64,000 nucleotides of DNA from Suillus spraguei. Taxonomy: Eukaryota; Basidiomycota; Agaricomycetes; Boletales; Suillaceae. The stretch lies in contig JABCPU010000037.1 of assembly GCA_016800925.1 (NCBI GenBank), forward strand, positions 124,001 to 188,000, read 5' to 3'. Within the stretch, counting starts at the first letter, position 1. Each line of letters opens with the position of its first letter. A model generated the notes under the pieces. It had not been told where the DNA came from. It saw only the letters and a program-made list of their open reading frames with translations, and did not search any database. This document shows positions 55,640-64,000 of the stretch, piece by piece. A program made the position numbers and the translations under genes.

Positions 55640-56400
55640 GTAGAGTGAGTTTTGTATGAGTGTATAATAGTGAGGATTAAGGCCGTCTGCCTGGGGAAAT
55701 ATGAATTGTCGTAGAAGACGGCGGTCGTTCAAAAGCTCGTTGTATTCTTCGTCCAACTTCATCTGCAGCTCCAGAGAGCTATCATCAACGCCAATCTGGA
55801 GGGTATTAGGCAAGAATCCGTGACATCAACGCGATAGTTGTGCTCAAAGGCTTCATTGTCAAGGCCAAACGTCTCAATCTTCTGACGTTTGATGAACGCA
55901 CCGTCCATACCATCTTCACCATACACGAACTGGATGAGGTCTCCAAGCGAGTTGCGAACAGTGCCATCATAGTGTACCATCACGTCCTCCAATGCCTTGA
56001 CAAGACGACCTGTCCAAGAAGATGCATTTCATGTGAAATCACGCAATTGCAACGCTTTACCTGTTTTTGAATCTCGCATAATGATACCAGTCTCTGCCTT
56101 CTTGATGGCCATATCAATAAGACCTTCTCTTCCAGCCATGGCATGGAAGAAAAACTCCTGTGGCGTCAACCCTCGTAGATATGAGTTCTTGACAAAGCCA
56201 CATGCCTCCAGGCTGAAGTCGTCCTTGGTGAAATGGGGAAGAGTATGATGACGGAACCTGAATGGGATTCGACGATTTTCAACACTTTGCTGCCCAACAC
56301 AGATAGACATTTGCGAGATGTTGATGTATGAACCCTTGGAACCAGCTGTGACCATCTGCTTCACGTTGTACCCAACAGCGAGGTTGAAGGCGGCAGGCCA
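55640..56400 (-). pseudogene. RPB1: Captured fragment of RNA polymerase II largest subunit gene (RPB1)
   Basis: The minus-strand frame from about 56378 reads [28 protein letters not shown], then [17 protein letters not shown]. These are the funnel and bridge-helix segments of RPB1. Exon A ends at 56061, and an intron (56060-56010, GTAAAG...GGACAG) joins it in frame to [13 protein letters not shown] and Y-G-E-D-G-M-D follow. A small frameshift near 55815 precedes [12 protein letters not shown] and L-D-E-E-Y. About 215 of the ~1700 codons of a full RPB1 are present. Retention of the intron means capture at DNA level. It lies inside the transposon, same strand as the transposase. The frame then runs into a non-RPB1, Ala/Ser-rich stretch. 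Confidence 0.9.
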
Positions 56401-56442
56401 GGAAAGCCGCACAACCCATATGAAGATGATATGGTCTTGGAG

Positions 56443-56530
56443 CCTACCTGCGTGGGGAAATGTGGGTTGTTGTAGGGGCGGCGGTTGTCGAGCATTGCAT
56501 TGTATTCTGTCATCTAGATGGGTCTGTAGG
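56443..56530 (-). pseudogene. Second, older RPB1-derived piece
   Basis: The minus strand here aligns to the RPB1 segment at 55685-55770 (the L-D-E-E-Y to F-I-F-P exon end) with roughly two of three bases identical, but it lies upstream of the bridge-helix part, out of order. It implies either two captures or an internal duplication followed by decay. Confidence 0.6.
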
Positions 56531-56581
56531 GTATTTAATTAGCAAAAGGACGACAAAATGAGAGGCAAGGATGTACCACAA

Positions 56582-59500
56582 TCACGCTATTTCAAAAGCG
56601 TGGTGATCGGCATATCTGTTGACATAGTAGGAGTTGAACATGTCGTATGAGTCGTGTGGACTTATTTTTGGGATAAAGTCCGGGCCATAGACTGGAATGA
56701 GATGGGCAGCGCGAAAGATACAATCGATGTGAATAATTGAGACGTCTGGGACATCGTCACCAGTTGTCGTCGGCACGACGACATACATGCCTGTGTCGGG
56801 ATCGCGTTCTTCGTGAACATAAGAATACCAATGAACTATGGCGCAGGGATAGTATGAGGTCCGATAGTTAAATGAGAAAAAGCAAAGGACTCGCGCAACT
56901 GCGAGTCCATTCATGGGAGAGTCGAAGTCAACACCCATGTTGATGAAGATACAGTCATGCCTTGGTTCGCCAGTGCGCCACGATGGTGTTGCCCTGATGT
57001 GCTCGCGACGCATACCTCCCGTACCACTCAGATCACTGGGTGCATGGAACGAGGCTGCAGCAGAATTAAAGAGGGTGAGTTTCCCTAGGAATACTTGCGC
57101 TGTTGCCGGATCAAACTCAGGAGGGTTGGGATCGTCTGAATAGTGTTGATCATGTATGAATTCCTGAATCATAAACGGGAGGCGTGGAAGGTCGAGTTCG
57201 AGGCTGAGTGCATGAACATTTCGTGCACAACCTATTCATTGTCAGAAAGGGTCCAGGAGCAAAACGTTTAACATACGAGGAGTTAATGCAAGCTCAACAT
57301 GGGACTCTACAGTCGGTCCATCAATAATCTCACCAGCATCCACTTCAATGGATTGATTTTGAGGCTCGTGGATACGCAGTCGCCCATGATGGCCTTCTTG
57401 CGCCATATTAGCCTCCGCGTCGTCATCTGGTTCTAAGTCGTCGTCTGCAGGAATATTCTGACCTATTGGGGATATGAGAAGGGCTACATCGTCAGCGAAA
57501 GATCACGTACGTCTCCTGAGTTCTCCCAAAGCATTGGACAGACAAGAGCCACGAAGCATACCACGTGCCTCAAAATCTACGTGAGCGGCTGCAAGTTTGT
57601 CGAGGCGTTGATTTGTTAGTAGCATTTGTCCGAGTGCGTTAAACCTGCTAGATCGGCGCCAAGGTTCTTTAACTGCCTTGATGTGCTTGGACTCAGTAAT
57701 TGAAGAGCAAAGGCCGTTGGGTGCGCTGAAAAGTCGAATCAGTACTATGTAGTGGCACAGGGAGTGTTGACGTGGAAGGGAGAATGTCGAGACCACACCG
57801 GTTGTCTTGAAGATCTCCCGATATTGGTGAAAGCGGTCGAGGGCATCTTGTAGTTTTACGAGGTCATCTTCAGTGAGAGCCTCACGCCTCACAATGTAGC
57901 AAAATTCTAGAAATGCACTGAATGTGCGCACCACATCTTGAGGAACATGACCTTCAATTGCAGCTAGATAGACCTAAATACAAGTCAGCTCACATGTTGT
58001 TTGGAACGGAATACACAGCATACCTTCATTAATGCCTTTGAGTCGTCACCCGTCCACTGCCGAAAACCTCGCCCATCAGGAAAGCGTCGCAACCCAGCGA
58101 ATGGGGCAACTGCTGCTATCCTGTATGTTATTAGTAGTTATCAGCAAAACATCATAGATTTGCGTACCTGCGGTCAATGTCATCCATTATCTCAGCCGCA
58201 TGACGGGTACCGTGTGTGACCAGAAGATACTCTCCCACCCAATCAACCAGATGATCCTTGAAAGTTCCCTTGATTATTTGATGCAAGATATCCGGAGATA
58301 GGAGCTCGTGGATGTCCGCTCGAGGAAAGTCATTTGTAAATGGCTAGAAAAGCAAAAAGGTGAGATTGGACCTAGCGAGTTTCAGCGAGCAACTTACAAC
58401 AAGATCGGCAATGATGCCATACTGTTCCCAAGCCTGTTTGTATGTGAGTTGTTCGACGAGCAACTCGGTATGTGCTTTGCGTCGATGGAGACATGGTTGA
58501 GCGCCGTCAAGGTCCTTCCTATTTCCTAGACACCTATTTTGATAATAAATAAGTCGTTAAAAAGCAAAACAAAGTTTGATGATGCACCGTGGACACCAGT
58601 TCTGCACGACTCCAGAGAGAAGTATCTGTTCTGGATAGTCCGCTATGTAAGGGCCCAAGCTGTACACCGTTCGTCGATAGTGGCCATCCGGAAAGCGTGT
58701 GACATCGAAATTTTCCATGAAAGGTTTCACAGACTCGAAAATCTTCGCAAGGGAGCGCTGGAATAGCTGCTGTCGAAAATTTCTGTATTTGATGTCGTCA
58801 TTATGTTCCTTCGTAGCTAGACAAATGAAGGTTATGATACAGTGATCCATTGAGAATAACAAGCACCTACATTTCGGTATCGCAAGAAATACAATGAGCA
58901 CAACACCATTGCGATGTGCCCGTTGTACGCTATTGTGAATGTTCCCGATTGAGAGATAGAGTGGGTGGTATTCGGTCTGACCAGTAGCGACAGAAACAAC
59001 AGTCTTATCACTGCCGATAATCAATGGTACAAATGTCGAACCATGATTCTCCTCATTTTGAGCGATAACATCCTTGAGATGATTGTTAGTATGCCAAAAA
59101 TGTAAATATGAAAGAGACGTACTGCCTGATTCCACGCCCAGTCACCAGACATAAAGTTCTTCCAATATCGTTTGTCCTCGGTAGTATAATCGCGGTAGGG
59201 TGAATACTCGATTACTCCATCGAAATCACAGTTTGCCAAAATGCCACGCGTCATCTCCAATGGATCTCTATACCAGACATCATATTGTCCATCCATCCAC
59301 GGCGGTACATCTTGTTCGGGTTTGGCTCCGTTGTAGCACAACGTAAAGCTCTTCCAAGGGGTATCGCCGAGTGGTGTTGCATCAATTGTAGCGTACATGT
59401 CCCTATGGTTTGCAAATGGGGGGGCGTCATTGTGCTTTATGAGAGTTGCGGCCCACAAGTCGAGAAGTGTATCAATCTGCCTTGCAGACATTTGATTGCG

Positions 59501-59991
59501 CGTGAATAAGAATTCCGCCGTCTCAAATTCAACACGATTGTCATAAGGCGTCCAATCGGTTGGGGGGGCATCCGTGTGAGGTGGCGGGGGTGCATCCTGG
59601 TCAATAAATGCCCCATTAGCATCGCATTTGAGTCCTAAGACAAAAAATGAGTAACAGTAATATGAACTCCTTAAAAACGCCCACCTGTGAGGTGCGGATG
59701 GAAAGTACGCAATAAGCGCCCCATATCCGCCCAAGTACCTTCCTCAGGTACAAAACCCTGGTCACCAGCCGGGTCATCATAAATATTGTCATCGATAACA
59801 CCTGCCGGAGTGGGAGAATGACTCCGTGGAGGTATAAATCCGGGACCTGCGAGCGGAGCTGTGCGATTGAGGTTTTGTATTTGTGGGGTACCATGCTTCA
59901 CATGTGTGTGCTGAGTGAGGCCAGACTTGTTTTTGAAGACCCGATTGCAGTTTGGAAACCGACAAACAAGCCTGGTGACAGCTGGAGCCAT
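56582..59991 (-). CDS. Plavaka transposase, intact, 10 exons, 985 aa
   Basis: The minus-strand exons are 59991-59685, 59634-59123, 59072-58871, 58816-58588, 58533-58398, 58343-58168, 58120-58024, 57973-57511, 57462-57277 and 57231-56582, 2958 nt in total. All introns are about 44-54 bp with GT-AG ends, and every phase fits. The N-terminus is a C2H2 zinc finger (C-x4-C-x12-H-x4-H). The core has R-D-P-L-E, S-P-Y-R-D-Y, G-D-W-A-W-N-Q, G-S-D-K-T, L-S-I-G-N-I, P-D-G-H-Y-R-R, A-D-Y-P-E-Q, P-F-T-N-D-F-P-R-A-D and T-E-S-K-H-I-K-A-V-K-E-P-W-R-R, the hallmark blocks of the Plavaka family as I remember it. A Glu/Asp-rich insert (exon 9) precedes a C-terminal domain. No stop or frameshift was found, so the protein may be functional. 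I did not assign the catalytic triad. Confidence 0.93.
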
Positions 59992-60206
59992 GTTGGACAG
60001 TGGGTAGTCGCAGTGAGATGGATACCAGGGAGCAGAATACGTAGAATGCAGACTAGACTAATACTAAGTGTGTGAATCAGAAATTATGACATGCTCAATC
60101 GAAAAAAATATAACTTCACCCTTTCATTGCCACCTTTTGCTAGCATCCATATTCTTTCAACACCTTGCTACCAGCATTCCTCCAACAGCTTGTCCTAGAT
60201 CTCACC
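59992..60206. promoter_or_regulatory. Shared promoter region of the Plavaka genes
   Basis: 215 bp lie between the divergent start codons. The sequence contains AAAAAATATAACTTCACC (about 60104-60121) as a possible TATA-like element for the plus-strand gene and pyrimidine-rich stretches before the 60207 ATG. Divergent expression from one short spacer would keep both products in step. Confidence 0.5.
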
Positions 60207-62527
60207 ATGGCTCGACCTGCAACGCGCCCAGGGAATGCTAACAAACATCCTGGACAGATAGTTCTTGAAGCGAGTTGCGTAGCACGTCCAAAGGATGTAC
60301 TTGCAGCTGAAAGAAAAAAGGCGTCAGCAGAGAAATCAGCCAAGGCAACCGCCTTAGAAGATGCTCAAAAGAAGGTCGCTGCAACGGAAGATGCTATGGC
60401 TGTTGAGCAGACGGCTCAACGTGCTGGCCCAGGACGCCTTGTCAGACCAAAGCCTAAGCCGTGCCCAGTGACCAAGGCAGTGCCAACTGCAAACCCCAAC
60501 AATACGCGTAAGCCTTACGCAATACAATGCTGTTGCAAGACTTACCAGTTCTTTGACATTGATACAGCTGTTGGGGCAAAACCAGTGTCCAAAAGCACTG
60601 ATGCCCCGAAGAAGAAATATCCAGGCTTGAAACTCACCTTCAAGGATGGTGTCAACGCCAATCGAAAGGTGTCCAACAATGGTACATCATCTACAACGTG
60701 CGTTGTACTAAGCGTGGGCAGGGGCAGTGACAGTGGGAAAAATCGAAGGTCGTTGTAAGTTCATCTTAACTGCGATGTTACTCTTATCAGAGCTGACTCT
60801 TTATTACTTCGACATATTTCACTCACTGCAATGTAGGGGATCTGAACACGCCATATCGACAGAGGAGGTGGAAGTGGGGAAGTGGGCTAAAAGCATGGCA
60901 TCGAAGTCCCAACGGAAGCCATCTGCGCCACCAAGTGCACGTGCCAGTGGTAGGTTCAGTTTCATGTCTGCACACATTGCTAACAGTTTTTAGTGATTGC
61001 AAGCAGGGATGCGGACATATCCGAAGACGAAAACCTACCTGAAGATCATGATGAGAGCATAACTGTGAGTCGGGGTAGTCAGGTGAGTGACTTCATGATT
61101 GTGAATGGGGAATGCTAAAATCAATGCAGGGTGTCGTGCGTATGATTGAGACTATTGATGATGCCACGAGGGGACGGAAGCGTACCTTGTCCACGACCTC
61201 GTTGGATGACCTCGAACCCGAAGAGCCGCGTGAAATGGAAGAAGACGATGCCGACGAATATATTCCGGACAAGGATGAGGGTGCGGCTGAGGATGAGGAT
61301 GAGGATGTTGAGATGACGGATCAGCAGGGCGACATTATTGAGGTAAGTACTGGTGGGTCCTGTGAGATAGATGAATCGCTCACCACTATCATGGATTTAT
61401 AGGTCTCAAGCAGTCGACTCACAAGCTCTGTATGGAGAATTTGCTCAGGTCGCCTGACAACGCTGACAAATTCCTATGCAGATGTCAGTTAGCGTCATGG
61501 ATACCACGATGGATGGTCCAACATCCAAGTTCATCAAAACTGGAAATGGACGTGCGCCACGTACGATACTCAATCTGAAGAAAGAAAAGCCAAAGAATTC
61601 TCACTTGCCCAGCGCTGTTCAGAATCTCAGCTTTCGTTCCATATTTATTCCAACGGTCATGTACTGGGTCGGCAACAACAGCTATCCATGGACCATCCCC
61701 GATGAGAAACTCTCAGACGTTCTCGAGGATATATTCATGGCGGTGTGTAAGCAGCCTGGAGACTTTAGGAATGATGATGGCTGTAATCTCGCCTTCAACG
61801 TCGTAAGTAAATTGTATTCTGGTACTTCTAGCTGACAACTATGTTGGCAGGTATGCCAAAGGATCTCTAAATGGAGAGGCAACTTCGGTTCCACTGCTAT
61901 CACAATTCTCATGGCGTTTTTCGCCTCCACGGACGAATTCAAGACCAAGGAGGCACGCAAAGACTATGCCGAGTATCAACTTGAAGATTCACGCTTTGTA
62001 TATGAAGATCCAGATAACGAAGACTCACCTGGAGCTTTTTTATCGGAATTCATCTTGCGCATCTTCGCTGTTCAACTCAATGCCACCCAAGGACGCCAGA
62101 TAATTGACTTGCTCGACTTCGGCTTACCTGGATATCAAACGGCCCTTGCACTGACCACTGCAGCCGTGAGTTTTGCAGCGCCTTTACAAAACTTGCTAAC
62201 TTTCATTTGCAGGCCGAGCGTGCACTTATTTTAGCTCGTGACAACCTGATTGTGGAAGATACTTCGGACCACAGGAAACACAAGATCGCGTTGACTCTCA
62301 ATCAGTCTACAAACAAAATGAGTAACACAGGCACTGCTTTTTCTGCGGGTAATTGGGAGACTGATACACTCGCGTACATGGAACGAATCGAGGAGCTGCC
62401 CTTCGACCGCATCAAAGAAATTGTGGAACGATCTCAGGCGTACATGAAGCGTGCTCGCCGCAAGGACGAGTCTACTATTCTCGATGGAGAAACCCCCGTG
62501 AATCCACATACACGTATCCGTATCTGA
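60207..62527 (+). CDS. Plavaka companion protein, about 637 aa, unnamed family
   Basis: My exon model is 60207-60754, 60837-60949, 60994-61082, 61130-61342, 61482-61802, 61851-62165 and 62213-62527; phases are consistent. The intron 61343-61481 is unusually long (139 bp) and might hide a small exon. The N-terminus, R-P-G-N-A-N-K-H-P-G-Q, is followed by an Ala/Lys/Glu-rich coiled-coil-like part with A-E-R-K-K and A-T-E-D-A. The middle is acidic (D-E-D-E-D-V-E-M), and the C-terminal half is globular with F-I-P-T-V-M-Y-W-V-G, F-G-S-T-A-I, F-I-L-R-I-F-A and A-E-R-A-L. I recognise the family as very common in mushroom genomes but know no function. DNA binding or transposase partnering is inference from position. 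Confidence 0.8.
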
Positions 62528-62849
62528 AAGCCTCGTATCGTTTCACTTCAATCTCTGCTCTCGTCGATTGCTGTCCTACACCGTTTTTAATATTTTTTTG
62601 TCATTTTCATAGCACGCCTTGAACGCCTTGACCGCCTTGAACTCGTTGACGTCCTTATTTTTGCCTTAGCGTACTTGGATTATTCTGTGTCTATTGAAAT
62701 AATAACATGCCTTGACCGCCTTATCCGCTCCTTATCCTCCTTATTTCCTTAGTTTAAGGAAATGGATCTCCTTAGTCTCCTTAATTTAAGGACGAAAAAC
62801 GGCCTTAAAAGTTCCTTATTGAGCAAATTAAGGCAAATAAGGAGCGTTT
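62528..62849. repeat. Plavaka right subterminal region
   Basis: Non-coding. Words CCTTGA, CCTTAT, CCTTAG and AAGG recur about every 10-20 bp (CGCCTTGAACGCCTTGACCG near 62616 is an example), mirroring the left subterminal region. Confidence 0.75.
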
Positions 62850-62873
62850 AAGGAACTCGATGTTTTCCTGATG
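62850..62873 (-). repeat. Plavaka right terminal inverted repeat
   Basis: 24 bp, an exact inverse of 54887-54910, followed by the duplicated TA. Confidence 0.95.
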
Positions 62874-62875
62874 TA

Positions 62876-64000
62876 AAATTCTGTCCTCCTGCGTAGCTAA
62901 TGACCTAGTCTATATAGCGGAATGTCACAACCTTCTACCCCCGACACATTTCGGTGGACGACCAGGGAAATCGACAGTAGACTCCCTGCACTTGCTGACA
63001 AAATTCACAACAGATGCATGGGCCTCAGCGGAACCCTTCGTCTCAATACTATTCCTAGACGTCAAGGCAGCCTTCCCGTCTGTAGTAGTCAATCGCATGC
63101 TACACAACATGAGACACGTGGGAATCCCACTGGAATATATCAACTGGTACAGCAATCGACTCAGCAACAGAAAAACAACTCTGCATTTCGACGACTACAG
63201 ATCCGATCTCTTCAATGTCTCAAATGGTGTCGACCAAGGATGTCCCTTGTCGGTTATAGGAACTGGCAGCGCGAGGTAAAGATTACGACGAAGCAAACGG
63301 AAAGCTTAAGAATATGATGGAGAAACAAGGGGGCGCGCTGGATTGGAGCAGAGAACACAATGCTGACTTCGAACTAGATAAGATGGCCCTCCTTTGCGTC
63401 TCAAGGAAACGAATCACCGACCCCAACCAGAGGAACAAGACTCTCCCAGTTCCCCGCCCATCCGTCTCCATCCGCAACCACATTATCGAACCCTCCAAAT
63501 CCCACAAATTTTTGGGAGTTATAGTAGACAACGAACTCACCTTCAAGGAACACGCCACGTATGCGCTGGCAAAGGGAACACGATATGTAATGGCATGCCA
63601 AAGAATGACACGAGCAGCAAAGGGAGTCCATGGACGACTGTTGAAGAAACTGTACGAAGGTGTAGTGATTCCTAAGATGCTCTATGCCGCCGATGTATGG
63701 TGTTCAGGACTGATTGCGAAAGGAAGAGGGAAGAAAAACGCAGGAAGAGGAGCACGAGGCTTCGCCTCGAAGATGGAACGAGTACAAAGAATGGCAACGA
63801 CGATGATCACGGGCGGGATGAGAACCACCGCCACAGATGTCCTTGATGCGCACGCTAACATACTCCCCTTCCAACAGTTATTGCGCAAAGTATGCCACAG
63901 AGCTACTCTACGCATGGTAACACTAGACAAGACCCACCCCCTCCACAAGGGCATCCGCGCAGCATACAACTCATGTACCAGAAGGAACTTCGAAAGTTGC
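62876..64000 (+). pseudogene. LINE ORF2, 3' part: reverse transcriptase with catalytic loop deleted
   Basis: The frame resumes with K-I-L-S-S-C-V-A-N-D, L-L-P-P-T-H-F-G-G and D-V-K-A-A-F-P-S-V (first catalytic Asp), then Q-G-C-P-L-S. Right after this, at about 63255-63285, the reading jumps to D-Y-D-E-A-N-G-K-L-K. The piece that normally carries the F/Y-x-D-D box is missing, so the enzyme is dead regardless of the transposon. The frame then continues open to the window edge with S-K-S-H-K-F-L-G and L-Y-A-A-D-V-W-C. Confidence 0.85.

Larger units (their letters stand above)
54887..62873. mobile_element. Plavaka DNA transposon, 7987 bp, apparently complete
   Basis: Perfect 24-bp inverted repeats CATCAGGAAAACATCGAGTT(CCTT) lie at both ends, flanked by TA at 54885-54886 and 62874-62875. 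Removing the element with one TA joins GGT to AAA ATT CTG and restores the LINE frame G-K-I-L-S-S-C. Both subterminal regions are full of AAGG/CCTT words. Contents from left to right: captured RPB1 fragment (minus), transposase (minus), shared promoter, companion gene (plus). Plavaka belongs to the fungal CACTA-like group. Confidence 0.95.
51022..64000 (+). mobile_element. Tad-like LINE, 5' end present, split by a Plavaka element
   Basis: The 5' end is at about 51022 inside repeat Y. A ~250-bp leader is followed by ORF1 (51269) and ORF2 (53179). ORF2 is interrupted at 54887-62873 by a DNA transposon and runs off the right edge, so the 3' end is unseen. Excluding the insertion, at least 5 kb of LINE is present. 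Confidence 0.9.

Noticed and set aside
54887..62873. The 8-kb insertion as a virus-like Polinton or a Helitron.
   Set aside because: It has inverted repeats, a 2-bp duplication and a Plavaka transposase; no polymerase B, capsid, Rep or helicase sequence.

Overview
This window looks like a stretch of basidiomycete (agaricomycete-type) genomic DNA. The reasons are introns of about 50-60 bp, a KDZ transposase with its CxC1 domain, a Plavaka transposase, a Tad-like LINE with a C-terminal RNase H, and several transposon companion proteins of a kind I know only from mushroom-forming fungi. I see no intact ordinary housekeeping gene. It is a transposon graveyard of nested insertions, with a few apparently intact transposon genes and a small repeated family of secreted cysteine-rich proteins. 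No tRNA, rRNA or CRISPR was found.

Layout. 1-1031: 5' part of a KDZ transposase gene running off the left edge. 2.2-3.4 kb: decayed delta-1-pyrroline-5-carboxylate dehydrogenase. 3.8-11.2 kb: a duplicated, partly inverted segment with a broken GPI-anchored protein gene, two knottin-like gene copies and a remnant of what may be a short-chain dehydrogenase. 11.5-15.0 kb: a two-gene Tc1/mariner element. 16.0-17.9 kb: a 5'-truncated LINE. 18.2-18.7 kb: a foldback MITE. 19.0-27.2 kb: a hAT element (8-bp target duplication) holding a Copia element, which itself holds two solo LTRs; two more solo LTRs lie elsewhere in the hAT. 28.2-32.9 kb: an NLR-type WD40 fragment and a MULE transposase pseudogene. 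33.3-38.8 kb: further solo LTRs and a pol-less Gypsy element. 38.8-43.0 kb: decayed transposon companion genes and a 268-bp MITE. 43.4-51.0 kb: two more copies of the knottin segment, one split by a LINE that is itself split by a PIF/Harbinger element. 51.0-64.0 kb: a longer LINE whose reverse transcriptase is split by an 8-kb Plavaka element.

The most informative part is the Plavaka element (54887-62873). It has perfect 24-bp terminal inverted repeats and a TA target duplication, and removing it restores the LINE reading frame exactly. Its ten-exon, 985-aa transposase is fully open, and a divergent seven-exon companion gene shares a 215-bp promoter region with it. Just inside its left end it carries a captured, intron-containing fragment of the host gene for the largest RNA polymerase II subunit (RPB1). 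A 268-bp MITE at 42761 has the same CATCAGGAAA ends and also a 2-bp target duplication.

The second notable system is a knottin-like secreted protein gene in four copies (6430, 9117, 44615, 50293). Each has a signal peptide, a TATA-like box, one small intron before the last cysteine, and a decayed tandem paralogue beside it. The dead elements are broken mostly by in-frame TGA codons where CGA is expected, the pattern of CpG methylation decay.
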